From Tritrichomonas musculus (lineage: Eukaryota > Parabasalia > Tritrichomonadida > Tritrichomonadidae), in assembly GCA_039105265.1 (NCBI GenBank), contig JAPFFF010000001.1:8432001-8496000 (forward strand): a stretch of 64,000 nucleotides of DNA, written 5' to 3'. Of the stretch, positions 50,601-58,490 are shown one piece after another. Both the position numbers and the translations under genes were made by a program. Numbering within the stretch: position 1 is the stretch's first letter; every line of letters begins with the position of its first letter. The notes beneath the pieces were generated by a model, which saw nothing but the letters and a program-made list of their open reading frames with translations, was not told the origin of the DNA and did no database searches.

Positions 50601-52322
50601 ACTATCAAGAAAAATGAAGATACTGGAGAAGATGAAGTCCATAGGCGTATTATTAAAAGTGAATCAACAGATGAGCTTGAATATTCAGCGAAGCCTGGAA
50701 AGAATCGTGAAAACAAAATTGTTCGTCATTCAAGAACCCAAAATTTAGTAACAGGTGATGAAACTGAATATGAATACGAATATGAAACTGATAAGAGTGG
50801 AGATAAAGTTTCAAAAGGTAAAAAGAAAAAAATCGAGAATCCTAAAGAAGAAATAATTCAGGCGATTTCTATCGTTCATAGTCCAAAAAGAAGTCACAAT
50901 TCTGAGAAAAAAGATAAAAGAAAAACTAAAAAGAAAGATAATGATTATGATACTGATAAAAATCAAAGTGAAGTGCCACTTATTAGTGAAAATGGCCTAA
51001 CTGGATTTCATTTACCAGTATCACTATTTCAATCTGAAGATCAATCTAAGCCAAAACCGAAACTTCAACCTTCTAATCCAGCAATCATGCAGCAACCAAA
51101 GCCTACAATTGTAGATCTCTCTGAATATGAAAGCAAAGTCAACCCAGACAAGAAAAATCCTTTAACAATGCTAATTCCAAAATTAAGGGCTGAAAGTGGA
51201 GCACTTGACAACGATGATATAAATTCACCAGAGAATTTGCAAAAAATTCTCGAAGCTCTTCAACAGCAAATAGCTGAACGAACAGAAGTTAGGGATTCTC
51301 TTAAAGAACGCATTAAAGAACTCGAGCATCCTCAATACGTTAAAAGAAATACTGCTACGGCAAAGAAAGCTCAGAAATTTAAAATGAGTGGAATAAAGCG
51401 GGTTAATGTTGAATCACCTCCAGATCCAATTAAAATACTTGCATTAAACAATTATGATCTTCGGCATGTTGGCTCACAAACAGAATTAACAGGAGAAACA
51501 ATTACTTATCATCAAAATGTTCTTGATAAGCAACGTAAAGAAAAACTTGCAGCAGAAGAACTTCGAACATCGCTTGAATCATTAAAAGAAAAAATTAGAG
51601 CTACAGAAAGTAAGATAGAAAAGGCCAAAGAAGATGGTCAGATTAAAGAAGAAAGAATTAGTACTTTAAAGACAGAAATTGCTAATGTAAAAGATGAACT
51701 TTTGAAAGAAGATAAAAACACATTAAGAGAAGAAGAAAAAGCACGCGAATACGCACAACAACTTTCAGAGATTGATGAACAAATCCGTGTCAAACAGCAG
51801 CAATTAGAAAAAATTAATTCACAAGTGGGCGCTCTTCATCTTCATTTGAAAGAAATGCAAAAGTTTAGAGTTATTCTTGAATCTGAATTGGCAAATTTGG
51901 TCAATCGTGAAAAACCTGAGATTAGACAATTAATTGAAGATGTTAATTCATATCGTATTCAAATTGACGTTTCTTCAGCAAATGTTGAATCGATGACAAA
52001 GAAAGTTGAAGGTAAAAGGCAGCAGCTTGAAGAGCTTCTCTGTTCAGATGAAATGAATCAATATACTGAATTAAAATTAAAGAAAATTAATCTCGAACGC
52101 AGAATCAAAAAATGGTCTTCTTTAATGAAAGACTCAAGAGAAACTCTTCAAAGCATTGAAACTTTTAGTGCAAAAAATGCAAATGTACGAAAGAATGCAA
52201 TTGAACAATATAAAAATAAAGTAAGAAGCTTTATGAAACAAGAAATGGAACTAGATGATCTTGAAAAATATCAAGAACTTGTTGAATCAATGATTAGAGA
52301 GCACAAGCAAAATTGGATGTAA
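44643..52322 (+). CDS. Giant 2559-residue coiled-coil protein with EYEYEYD repeats
   Basis: One intact ORF. Residues about 25-235 form an N-terminal coiled coil (LLAQQLCNLQQENLVVGKQN). Residues about 280-2090 contain about 16 diverged units of roughly 100-130 residues. The unit centres on RHSR(V/I)RNENNEEYEYEYEYD, preceded by RRxLDxxGKxKY and followed by PKDEEIE, then GF....TGExxKxRKV, then DGxxYEDT. A Lys/Glu-rich stretch with its own subrepeat (KTKRRKRNNNKK) lies at about 395-510. Residues about 2200-2555 are a long coiled coil. No enzyme domain, signal or membrane segment. It looks like a fibrous cytoskeletal protein, perhaps of a trichomonad organelle such as the costa or axostyle; that is an inference. 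Base composition changes inside the gene (see findings). Confidence 0.88.
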   Translation: MSEEAIPTTPHDDLSSSSVTTETSSKGYLLAQQLCNLQQENLVVGKQNQELALQFHDASNYNQALGFDLYQLDQEIGELEERLSNMKNQIKEIDQQTKAITKKADEYKNALRNDKEFSSLAKHLRNLQKTHHSASKSLAQLREILGDPKFSMLDGALQLMQEKIHFLYWSNTELHQQIELMQQLLNEGREGAIIEEDLEKMNDLSNLKLEYYDMKLFESQLKNGGKNALKIIQNESDSSAPADSTKYVLSPSKNKKSTLQKKDDEPKIKSKNKSKEKPNLYEDVLVPDENEEGKYKIFRRPLKSDGKRKKYQWNNTRTKKMRQTRVQNQNGDEYEYLYEYDYSDTNENDNDIKKRKKTRVDPEDEEIDKIKINKDNLNEFKKNPKTGKKTRIHKNKSNEDEIEPEEEKEEKEEKIKTKRRKRNNNKKKKSHVDNDNDSSEDEIEPEEEKEKNIKTKRRKRNNNKKEKSPVDNDNDSSEDEIEAEEEKEEKEKKIKTKRRKRNNNNKKEKSHDDNVNDSSEDEKEDNEYGYEYEYEPEPTKDVKKTSSKINNIINSKPKTKKEKKEDQSINNNNDSDIIIEEEEEDISEFCDSEGFSHRRNKKTGEMERYRRFEFSDGKEYEDVIVSESEQSRTNIKMKRNRIDKKNNCYKHYKKKNSKSDKISIIRQERVLYNNDEEYEYEYEYDDNNNTDDINNRKRNRQRVPTKSEIIPTFNNEDENGFRIQTTLNSRKEKVKKIIRTFKDVKGQTYKDTIEKNEYTGEDEVVRRMTKSDKTDELKYSSKKKKMTRHSRTHNLKSGKEIEYEYEYDTDQNGEKILLSKNIVDDQEDEIIPAIILKSEVQNNRRNHQGFDLPGRKRKVEMKNGIVYEDTLQSDPEEGSQKVIRTIMKGEKIQYTPKGKNKVRRVRVQNDDKEEYEYEYEYDNHNEKKKTRVPKKDEQLDEIGDGPTLPYKKRTDKETGETVLVQKVASKDGGNLYEDVVTTNDQGEVIVTRRLLSKGNDDDEKAQKLQYDEKTVTDEKGHKKKLRTRRSKVRYEDGHEEEFEYEYDDVENTKTRKFVPKEEEAVESITSAPKISRKEKKMLNEGKSDSKTALSNFGYKDVIDERTGRRKKVRIAEDENGQKYEYTKEEDPQTKVTRITKRKLDNSQSEPKLKYDKNPLKKSKTRRSEARLLDSEREYEYEYEYNENDSDDLQRTSRKKLPKKDADGFYQNNNKRTVHADDGNVYEDTKTKDGKIIRRQLDSGKSKKRHTRVRNENDEEYEYEYDDEKGFKEIVKNIDDEVIPHIKLESRPRVHKVGENFAYYKGREMRRVQGSDGHEYQDEKIGNEIKRSRIDHNGQIKYKKKRGKNKEKIKERHVLYLRPDDEEVEYEYQYEYENDDDDEPTKTRKVTDDREIESLLKRKEFKEKTDPKSKKTRLVRKVKAENGDLYEDEIDEKKKRIIRRKLDKNENGGYSYQKVGNNKRMRHSRIGKLSPLLNDDEYEYEYEYDDDNDEVIRRKAKNLLFEPIEKLNAKRYVSDSSQICEEEEDDDETGKKKNIHISKHQNVEKLINPATGKPLTVRKNGKDYEIVFNPKTNKTVRQRKVRCNNNDDIVFEYDDDDLDEDGNPKKTTKRIINDDHAELDSEGFYENKKANGIKTRRVTGKDGSFYIDTIENGGRIRRRVVNSASSSDLIYKKMSNNKLVRRSRVHDECGEEKEYEYEYENEEDEEFTRKVIKDKSKHEIEVIKENDFKEVSDSKSGEKIKSRKKKGSKGELYEDTLQDNKIIRRPLDKKGKKLKYDVDENGVKTRRSRVRNENNEEYEYEYEYDEENENPTRTRIHPNDEKIERLDGAKKYEGGFVDQYETVNGEITDNKRKVRKVKGDSNQTFEDELVDGKIKRRPLNRKGKISYKRRNDKTVRQERVRNAQGDEYEYEYEYDDNENRKKYRVDPNDEKIEPIENSDDEYEYEEDENESNLEGFSSQKNEKTGEIEKSRKFTNSQGHIYKDTIKKNEDTGEDEVHRRIIKSESTDELEYSAKPGKNRENKIVRHSRTQNLVTGDETEYEYEYETDKSGDKVSKGKKKKIENPKEEIIQAISIVHSPKRSHNSEKKDKRKTKKKDNDYDTDKNQSEVPLISENGLTGFHLPVSLFQSEDQSKPKPKLQPSNPAIMQQPKPTIVDLSEYESKVNPDKKNPLTMLIPKLRAESGALDNDDINSPENLQKILEALQQQIAERTEVRDSLKERIKELEHPQYVKRNTATAKKAQKFKMSGIKRVNVESPPDPIKILALNNYDLRHVGSQTELTGETITYHQNVLDKQRKEKLAAEELRTSLESLKEKIRATESKIEKAKEDGQIKEERISTLKTEIANVKDELLKEDKNTLREEEKAREYAQQLSEIDEQIRVKQQQLEKINSQVGALHLHLKEMQKFRVILESELANLVNREKPEIRQLIEDVNSYRIQIDVSSANVESMTKKVEGKRQQLEELLCSDEMNQYTELKLKKINLERRIKKWSSLMKDSRETLQSIETFSAKNANVRKNAIEQYKNKVRSFMKQEMELDDLEKYQELVESMIREHKQNWM

Positions 52323-52520
52323 TCATGATATTAAAATTATTTGAACATATATTTTTTGTTTTGTTTTTGAGTCTCAATAATTACCTTGAATATTCTTATT
52401 GTAACTTATTCAAATAGTAATAAAAAAAAAAAACTTTTACTTTCTCAATGCAAAATAAATAAATATAAAAAAAAATAAATTAAAGGAAAATATACAATTT
52501 AATTACTATTAAACTGATAT

Positions 52521-52835
52521 TTACCATGTCGGTTCGGCGTGCTTCTTCTTTTTGTCGGTCATCCATTCAAACTTACGAAGTCTTCCAAGGCAATACATTG
52601 ATGATTTCTTGCATCCTTGGCAAGTAAAACGAAGGCTGATCTTCTTTGATGTCTTCTTTGAACGACGGAGGAGAGGCTTCACACGTCCTACGAAACCTTC
52701 TTGTTTACGATCATAACGACGACGTCCAAGGGCGCATTTTCTTTCTTCACCACGGCTGGCTTGTGCAACCTTATGAACTTGATGTTTCTTGCAGAATTTG
52801 CAGTAGAATTTCTTTGTTTTTGGATGGTGTACCAT
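52521..52835 (-). CDS. RPL44: Ribosomal protein eL42 (L44/L36a)
   Basis: The ORF has 104 codons, the family length. It carries the zinc-ribbon cysteines FYCKFC (11-15 region) and FTCQGC, GRRRYDRKQEGFVGRVKPLL, and KTSKKISLRFTC. It sits in the large subunit near the E site. In most eukaryotes the region reads GKRRYDRKQSGYGGQTKP; here GFVGRVKP. An upstream in-frame basic stretch (ISKRFKRFGRPFVR) is open but lacks an ATG. The ATG at 52835 gives the conserved start (MVHHPKTKKFYC). CCTTTT 14 nt upstream of the ATG resembles the trichomonad M5 motif, and the stop overlaps TAAA. Confidence 0.95.
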   Translation of the reverse strand: MVHHPKTKKFYCKFCKKHQVHKVAQASRGEERKCALGRRRYDRKQEGFVGRVKPLLRRSKKTSKKISLRFTCQGCKKSSMYCLGRLRKFEWMTDKKKKHAEPTW

Positions 52836-53263
52836 TCGAACAAAAGGACGGCCAAACCGCTTAAAACGTTTTGAAATCCTAATATAACCGTTTTATTTGA
52901 GGTCAAATTTTGAGCATATTTATTATTTTTTTTTTGATTTCAAAAAATTAATTAGAATTGTTTTTTAATAAAGCCATTATGCTTGGATATATTTAAACAT
53001 TTAAAATTTTATTTTGCAAAAATGAAATTTTTATATTCTTTGATGATCTTTGATATTTTCATTAATAATTGACTTAAATAATGTATTTGGTTCATTATTA
53101 AACCCTACTCCATTATTATTATTATTACAGAAGGTATTACTGAAAGGAGAGCTCATAATCACTTGAGAAAATTGATAAATTTATTTATAAGGATTATTCA
53201 AAAATTTGAGAAAATATATTGAATTTTCTATGTACGTTAAAAATTGAATTCTAATAATATAAT
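52836..53263. other. Intergenic; promoter side of eL42, otherwise nothing seen
   Basis: The first about 30 bp hold the eL42 leader. The remainder is AT-rich with a short TTATTATTATTATTAT run near 53115. Confidence 0.4.
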
Positions 53264-54238
53264 TCATTTATAAAATCTATCATAAGCTTCTCTATATAAC
53301 TCTAATACTTTTTGATGAAAAGTTTCATCATCAAATGTGAAAAATAAACCGCGCTTGCTATCGATTGTTTTACCTTCCTTAGAATATTTAAGAGGTTTTC
53401 CATCAATAGTTGTTGAAAATCCGCCAGCTTCTCTTACAAATAAATCAAAAGGAGCAATATCCCAAACATGCTCATCTGCCAAGCACCGAATTCGAGGATA
53501 AACAGAGCCAGCGCCTGCTGCAAGAACAAAACCTTTGGTCATTGATGAATCATTGAATTCTTCTTTAATTCCAAGCCTTTCTTCAATAAAATCAATTGTT
53601 TTTCTTTCTCTTTCAGATAGGTTAATAGAAGCAATCATTCTATTTTGTGGATGACCATTTTTCTTAAGTTGGTAGTAATTGCCATCAAGGTCAACAGCAT
53701 AACTTCCATGACCTTTAGCTGAAACAAAAATTAAAGGACCGTCAAGGGGAATATTTGTAATTTCTGGTTTATGACGAGGCCATGCAACAATTGAGCAAAC
53801 AACCTCAAGATCAATTAAAAGTGCTGTTGCAATTGCATAATTTCCGTTCTTTATAAATGCATATGTGCCATCAATTGGATCGATAACCCATACTCTATGC
53901 ATATCTTCAGATATGTGTGAGATAACATCTTTACATGTTAAAAGAGGATCTAATCCATCTGGTAGAAGAGTTTGAACTAAACGTAGAAAAGATTCGTCCT
54001 CATGATTTACATCTTCTTCACCAAGAACTTTATCTGTTGGAAAATTTTCTTTTATACCTTTTACAATGATGGTTTGGCAAGCAAAATCACATATTGAAAC
54101 AGGTGAATGATCAGCTTTTATTTGTACCTCGCTATTTTTTAATTTTTCTTGGCCAACAAGTGAAATATCAATTGCTGGGCGGATAATTTGCAGCATTGTT
54201 TCAACTTCTTTAGTGAATTCACCAAATCTTCCACTCAT
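53264..54238 (-). CDS. 3'(2'),5'-bisphosphate nucleotidase (HAL2/inositol monophosphatase family)
   Basis: The ATG at 54238 (MSGRFGEFTKEVETML) starts where family members usually begin; an ATG 17 codons further upstream is also in frame. Length is 324 residues. Metal and substrate motifs: SEVQIKADHSPVSICDFA, GEED, WVIDPIDGTYAFI (DPxDGT) and HVWDIAPFDLFVREAGG (WDxAP). The long insertion between GEED and WVIDP is typical of HAL2-type enzymes rather than plain inositol monophosphatase. The predicted reaction is hydrolysis of 3'-phosphoadenosine 5'-phosphate to AMP, with Mg2+, removing a by-product of sulfation. Cytosolic. The protein does not show a signal peptide. Confidence 0.88.
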   Translation of the reverse strand: MSGRFGEFTKEVETMLQIIRPAIDISLVGQEKLKNSEVQIKADHSPVSICDFACQTIIVKGIKENFPTDKVLGEEDVNHEDESFLRLVQTLLPDGLDPLLTCKDVISHISEDMHRVWVIDPIDGTYAFIKNGNYAIATALLIDLEVVCSIVAWPRHKPEITNIPLDGPLIFVSAKGHGSYAVDLDGNYYQLKKNGHPQNRMIASINLSERERKTIDFIEERLGIKEEFNDSSMTKGFVLAAGAGSVYPRIRCLADEHVWDIAPFDLFVREAGGFSTTIDGKPLKYSKEGKTIDSKRGLFFTFDDETFHQKVLELYREAYDRFYK

Positions 54239-54474
54239 TTGAAATTTTAGATTCGTTAAGGTCAATATTGACCAGTTATTTTTAATCATTGATAAGCAAT
54301 TTTTATTCTGTTGATTTGAGATTTATTTTATAAAAAAAAATTAATTAATCCTTTTTTATATATAGTCAAATCTGTTTAAATTATTATAAAAAAAGGTTAA
54401 AATGATGAGATAAATCCATTTTAAATTTTTCTAAATAAATTAGTCAAAAAGTTTAGTTTTTCAAACTTAAAAAA

Positions 54475-54942
54475 ATGGATACTGAAATAAAAATGAATGC
54501 TAAAATGAGTACATTTTTGACTGATAAGTGCAAAAAAATAACCAGAAAATTCTATAACAAAGGTTCATACAATGCTTTTAAGAACAGAGTTGAAAAAAGT
54601 ATTGCTCCTGACTATTACGATGTTATTAAAGAGCCAATGTATTTATCAGAAGTTCTCAGAAAACTAAAAAACAACTTATATAGTGAGCTAAGTCAGTATG
54701 TTCATGATATGAATTTAATATGGTCAAATGCAATAATATATAATGGTGAAAACTCATATTTTGGTATTTTGGCACAATGCTGTGAGTATAAATTTAAAAA
54801 AGAGCTTGAAAAACTTTCTACAACAAAGCAAGATGAGCATCTTTATAAACTCAAGAAATATTCTGAACAAATTTCTTTTTGGGCGCAATATTTGCAGAAA
54901 GAACTTGATCATGTACCAACAAAATATGATGGCAAAGTATAA
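54475..54942 (+). CDS. Single-bromodomain protein
   Basis: The ORF has 155 codons. Residues about 15-110 form a bromodomain: YDVIKEPMYLSEVLRKL matches the ZA-loop PMDL region (here PMYL), DMNLIWSNAIIYNGENS carries the acetyl-lysine-binding Asn (YN), and there are four predicted helices. The tail is a short helix. No other domain. It probably reads acetylated histones, perhaps as a subunit of a remodeller or acetyltransferase complex. It is divergent from the bisphosphate nucleotidase gene, with about 235 bp between starts. Confidence 0.85.
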   Translation: MDTEIKMNAKMSTFLTDKCKKITRKFYNKGSYNAFKNRVEKSIAPDYYDVIKEPMYLSEVLRKLKNNLYSELSQYVHDMNLIWSNAIIYNGENSYFGILAQCCEYKFKKELEKLSTTKQDEHLYKLKKYSEQISFWAQYLQKELDHVPTKYDGKV

Positions 54943-55126
54943 CATGAATAGCTGCATTCATTCTTAATAATTTTTAACACTTTAGTGTGTATAATTTTTC
55001 AACTATTAGATTAACTTCAATCCAAGATCATTGTTTTCAAATAAAATATTGTTATTATTATTATTTCCTTCTGATATAATAATTTTACATTAGAAAATAT
55101 TTTTTGCAAATGGATAATTAATTTAA

Positions 55127-55149
55127 ATATATATATATATATATATAAT
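55127..55149. repeat. (TA)n microsatellite
   Basis: About eleven AT dinucleotides between the bromodomain gene and the ankyrin gene. Confidence 0.85.
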
Positions 55150-55224
55150 CGCTTTGGTGAGCAAAATTTAAAAGGCAAATTTATTACATATATTAAAAAT
55201 TGTTGATATGAGCATTAATCGTAT

Positions 55225-55977
55225 TTATGCTTTCTTTGATGTTTTTCTATTTTCTGCCATTTTCATCAAATTATTTCTTTTTTGTAGAATGCATTGTATC
55301 ATTTGCACCATTTCACCGATTTGAGATGTCATTGATACTTGCATTTGCATTATTTTTGATTCGATATTTTCTTTAAATGCCAAAAATTCATTTTCTTCGT
55401 TTTCAGTCATTTCCATATATTCTTCCTCTTCTTCTTCTTCTTCACAAAATTCATTGTAATAAGGAATATCTGCTTGGATATCTCTTCTGAAAACAATTTT
55501 CTCTTCTTCGTTGTCGCTTGAACTGAAATCTAGCTTCATTGTATCATCATATAAAGTGTTTTCATCATTTGAATTGGTATTTAACTTATTTTCAATATCA
55601 TTTTTATTTGCATTTTTAATGATTTCCTTCCTTTTTTTGAAAATCCCTGAATTTGAAACAGCATCTCTAAGAATCGAATTTATTTCTTTGCTTTTTGAGT
55701 GTGAAAAAAGTGATTTCCCTTCTGAATTTCTCACCAATGGATCAGCACCATTATCAATCAACAATCTAATAATTGCCACATCTTGCCTGTCAACTGCATA
55801 ATAAAGTGGTGTTGAGCCTGTATCATCAATTGCGTTTATGTTAATATTATCATTCTTAACTAAAATTTCTACCATTTCTAATAATCCATTTTTGCAAGCA
55901 TAATGAAGAGGTGTGAACTTGCTTTTATTTGGTAACATAAATTCACTTGATTCATAACTAATGTCAATTTCATCCAT
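55225..55977 (-). CDS. Ankyrin-repeat protein with acidic linker and C-terminal coil
   Basis: The ORF has 250 codons. Three ankyrin units cover residues about 18-105 (KFTPLHYACKNGLLEMVEIL; GSTPLYYAVDRQDVAIIRLL; NGADPLVRNSEGKSLFSHSK). Then comes a charged linker with a Glu run (EEEEEEEEY) and a C-terminal helix (FKENIESKIMQMQVSMTSQI) likely to form a coiled coil. No signal or membrane segment. Unlike the DUF3447 gene at 9516 it is intact and compact. The ATG is immediately preceded by TTTCACC on the minus strand, close to the Inr pattern. Interaction partner unknown. Confidence 0.82.
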   Translation of the reverse strand: MDEIDISYESSEFMLPNKSKFTPLHYACKNGLLEMVEILVKNDNININAIDDTGSTPLYYAVDRQDVAIIRLLIDNGADPLVRNSEGKSLFSHSKSKEINSILRDAVSNSGIFKKRKEIIKNANKNDIENKLNTNSNDENTLYDDTMKLDFSSSDNEEEKIVFRRDIQADIPYYNEFCEEEEEEEEYMEMTENEENEFLAFKENIESKIMQMQVSMTSQIGEMVQMIQCILQKRNNLMKMAENRKTSKKA

Positions 55978-56164
55978 GGTGAAAAAAATTTTAAACGAAC
56001 ATAGTTAATCAAAAAAAATGGATTCCTTAACCCATATAAAAATGAAATGCTTTCCTTTGAAACTGCAAGAACGAAATCATTTTAATTCGAAGTGATGCCT
56101 ATATATTGATCTTTTAATTTTATAAAATCATATTTATGGAGTAAACAATATTTTATTATTAAAA

Positions 56165-57346
56165 TTACAAGCCGGTGTAAAAAAGAGGTGTTTGATCGCC
56201 TCTTTTGACTATTTTGCAGCGGTTTCTTCCAAATTTCACTAAAAGGAAAGCGACAACGCCTACGATAACGCCAAGCAAAACAATTACGCCAATTATTTTT
56301 CCGACTCTTGATGATGATGATCTAGAATCAGAGTTGGTGTTTCCAGACATTTTATTCCAGCATTCTGCTGTTGAGCCTATATCATTCATTACTGTGGTAC
56401 GAGAAGTATAAAAAGGATTATTTAACAAACCTTTTGGCATTGCTTTGGCCATAACTTCACCTTGTGTCTCACTAAACATGCAATTACTCATTACATAATT
56501 AGAATCTTCTCTGCAAAATTTAGATGAATGATCATCAATGAAAGAGCAATGATCAAATGTGAGAGAAGATGATAAGAAAGAAACCAATGACGAATATTTG
56601 TTGTTAATAAAATTGCAATTGTTAAGATTAAATTGCCGTGATGCAGATGTTTCAAAAGAAATAAAATATGTAGAACCTTGATTATTACCAAAATTTGAAC
56701 TTGATATAACAGTGTTGTCAAAATTGGATATAATTTTAAATGAATTATGATTTGATGATAAATTTATTCTTGATATTTCAATTCTATTTGAATCAATTTC
56801 CGTATCTAATTTTGAATCCGAAATTGTTGTTTGCAAAACATTAACAATAACCTTTGATTTAGCATAAAACGCATTTTTCTCACATTTTTTAATGCATGCA
56901 TTTGAAATAATCGTTTCTTTTGTTTGAGAGTAAAAGGCATCACCGGCAGAAGCTTTGCACTGATAAAAACCTGTATTTGATATTAAAAAGAAAATTTCTG
57001 AAGAGCTACTACTAACATAAATGCCGCCTCCCTTATTCTTTGAAACGCATTTCATAAATAAGCATCTTTTAACTTCTAGTTTGTCCTTATCTCCCTTTTC
57101 AACAAGAGTTTTAGTATATATTTTATCCTCAAACGAATCTGAATCAAAATTTAAAGCAGTATCAAGTATAAAAGAAAATGATGTGAAATCAATTATATAC
57201 TTTTGAATATTATTTTTGGAATATAAAATTGAACTGAAATGAGATGAAAAAAAGCATGAATGCATATTAATAGATGGGGTGTTAGCAAAAAATGGAGAAG
57301 GATTATGAATTTGAGATGAAATCAATGATAGGATAGTAAAATTCAT
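56165..57346 (-). CDS. Pmp-like parallel beta-helix type I membrane protein
   Basis: Starts at the ATG at 57346; the codon before it is GTG. The N-terminus is a weak signal peptide (MNFTILSLISSQ). Residues about 70-310 show beta-helix rungs with short repeats: CVSKNKGGGIYVSSSSSEIF, FGNNQGSTYFISFE, NNCNFINNKYSSLVSFLSSS, FDHCSFIDDHSSKF. The GGGIY and NN.C.F patterns match trichomonad Pmp-like (polymorphic membrane protein) families. A membrane span lies at about 348-371 (IGVIVLLGVIVGVVAFLLVK), followed by a basic tail of about 21 residues ending PLFYTGL. YTGL fits a Tyr-based (YxxPhi) endocytic signal. It is probably a cell-surface protein recycled by endocytosis. Confidence 0.85.
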   Translation of the reverse strand: MNFTILSLISSQIHNPSPFFANTPSINMHSCFFSSHFSSILYSKNNIQKYIIDFTSFSFILDTALNFDSDSFEDKIYTKTLVEKGDKDKLEVKRCLFMKCVSKNKGGGIYVSSSSSEIFFLISNTGFYQCKASAGDAFYSQTKETIISNACIKKCEKNAFYAKSKVIVNVLQTTISDSKLDTEIDSNRIEISRINLSSNHNSFKIISNFDNTVISSSNFGNNQGSTYFISFETSASRQFNLNNCNFINNKYSSLVSFLSSSLTFDHCSFIDDHSSKFCREDSNYVMSNCMFSETQGEVMAKAMPKGLLNNPFYTSRTTVMNDIGSTAECWNKMSGNTNSDSRSSSSRVGKIIGVIVLLGVIVGVVAFLLVKFGRNRCKIVKRGDQTPLFYTGL

Positions 57347-57349
57347 CAC

Positions 57350-57690
57350 TAATAGAAAATAAAAAATTGAAAAAGGTAAATTGAAAGATATTATTCAATT
57401 TTTTTCATCTCCATTCTCAATTTCCGTTCATTATAAAAAAAAAAAAAAAAAAAGAGATAGCTTTATTGCCATCAGCCTCTTTTTGCACTAGCAGTTAAAG
57501 ACAATATTGAATCTGTATCAAACCTCAGAAAAAATTGATTGGATCCTTGTTGCACTTTGGTTAAAAAATAGTGATTAAAAGTAGGATAAGGATTTCTATG
57601 AGTTTTATCAAATTTTTTGATAGATCTTCAAACTAGGCTTTTGTGTCCGAAATTTTTTATATTCAAAAAGTTAAAAAAAGTATCCAAAAG
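57350..57690. other. Intergenic; homopolymer A tract and left arm of an inverted repeat
   Basis: A run of about 18 A at 57437-57455. From 57627 (TTCAAACTAGGCTTTTGTGT) begins a sequence whose complement is found at 58556-58579. Confidence 0.55.
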
Positions 57691-58490
57691 TAGGGGGGTC
57701 AACCGCCGAAGATGTGTCAAAAAATATATTTTTTAAAGATAATGATAAATAAATGATGGAAATATATTCCTTACTTTATATAGTTTATTTTAAAATATTT
57801 ATTATTAAATTTCATCTATAGGTCCACAAAAGGCAACAACTTTTCGAAAATGAAAAAAAAATTAACCATAATTCACCATTTTATAAAAAAGTGGCTTTTA
57901 TGATTATTTGAATCAAATTGATTAATATTTTAAGTTTTATTCAAGAAGGTTATTATGATAATATTTATTTGCTTAGGTTATCAATTTAAAATTAATTTTT
58001 GAATCACAATTTAAATTATTTAAATATCATAATAATATAATCATTGATATATATTTCAATCTATCATAAAATTGATTTTTAATAGATTTTCTCTCTTATT
58101 TTTTAATATTTTTATTACATTTACATCAATTTCATATAATCATTTAGAATATAACTATCATATAACATTTTATGTAATTAAAGAGCAGAATTATAAAATT
58201 ATCACATTTAAACTCGTTTTATAATCATTTCAATGGCAGAACAAAGTCTTTTATTAATTATCTTAATGATTTTACAGAAAATTTTTAAGAAATAACTCAA
58301 TTTTCAAATCACAAGTCATTACAACTTTAATGCTTTGCCTTTTTTGGCCCTATAGATAAAATTAGGAAAAAATATTTTTAATAAATAGTATATTCAATGA
58401 ACAAAATAGTTCTATAATTATTATACAAAAATTCTCAGATTTTAAGTTTGCTTTAAAATTTTGACAAAAATTTTACGGTTGACCCCCCTA
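57691..58490. mobile_element. Non-autonomous TIR element, copy 2 of the GGTCAACCGC family
   Basis: The left end TAGGGGGGTCAACCGCC (57691) faces the right end CGGTTGACCCCCCTA (58476-58490); TGTCAAAAAA follows the left terminus. The 9-bp direct repeat TATCCAAAA flanks it (57681-57689 and 58491-58499), again with one extra base on the left, as in copy 1. Interior is AT-rich with local similarity to copy 1 (AAAAATTAACCATAATTCAC), no coding frame. The element sits in the loop of a larger palindrome. Confidence 0.78.

Noticed and set aside
52688-52906. Frame overlapping the start of eL42
   Set aside because: Different frame from the conserved ribosomal protein; no family.
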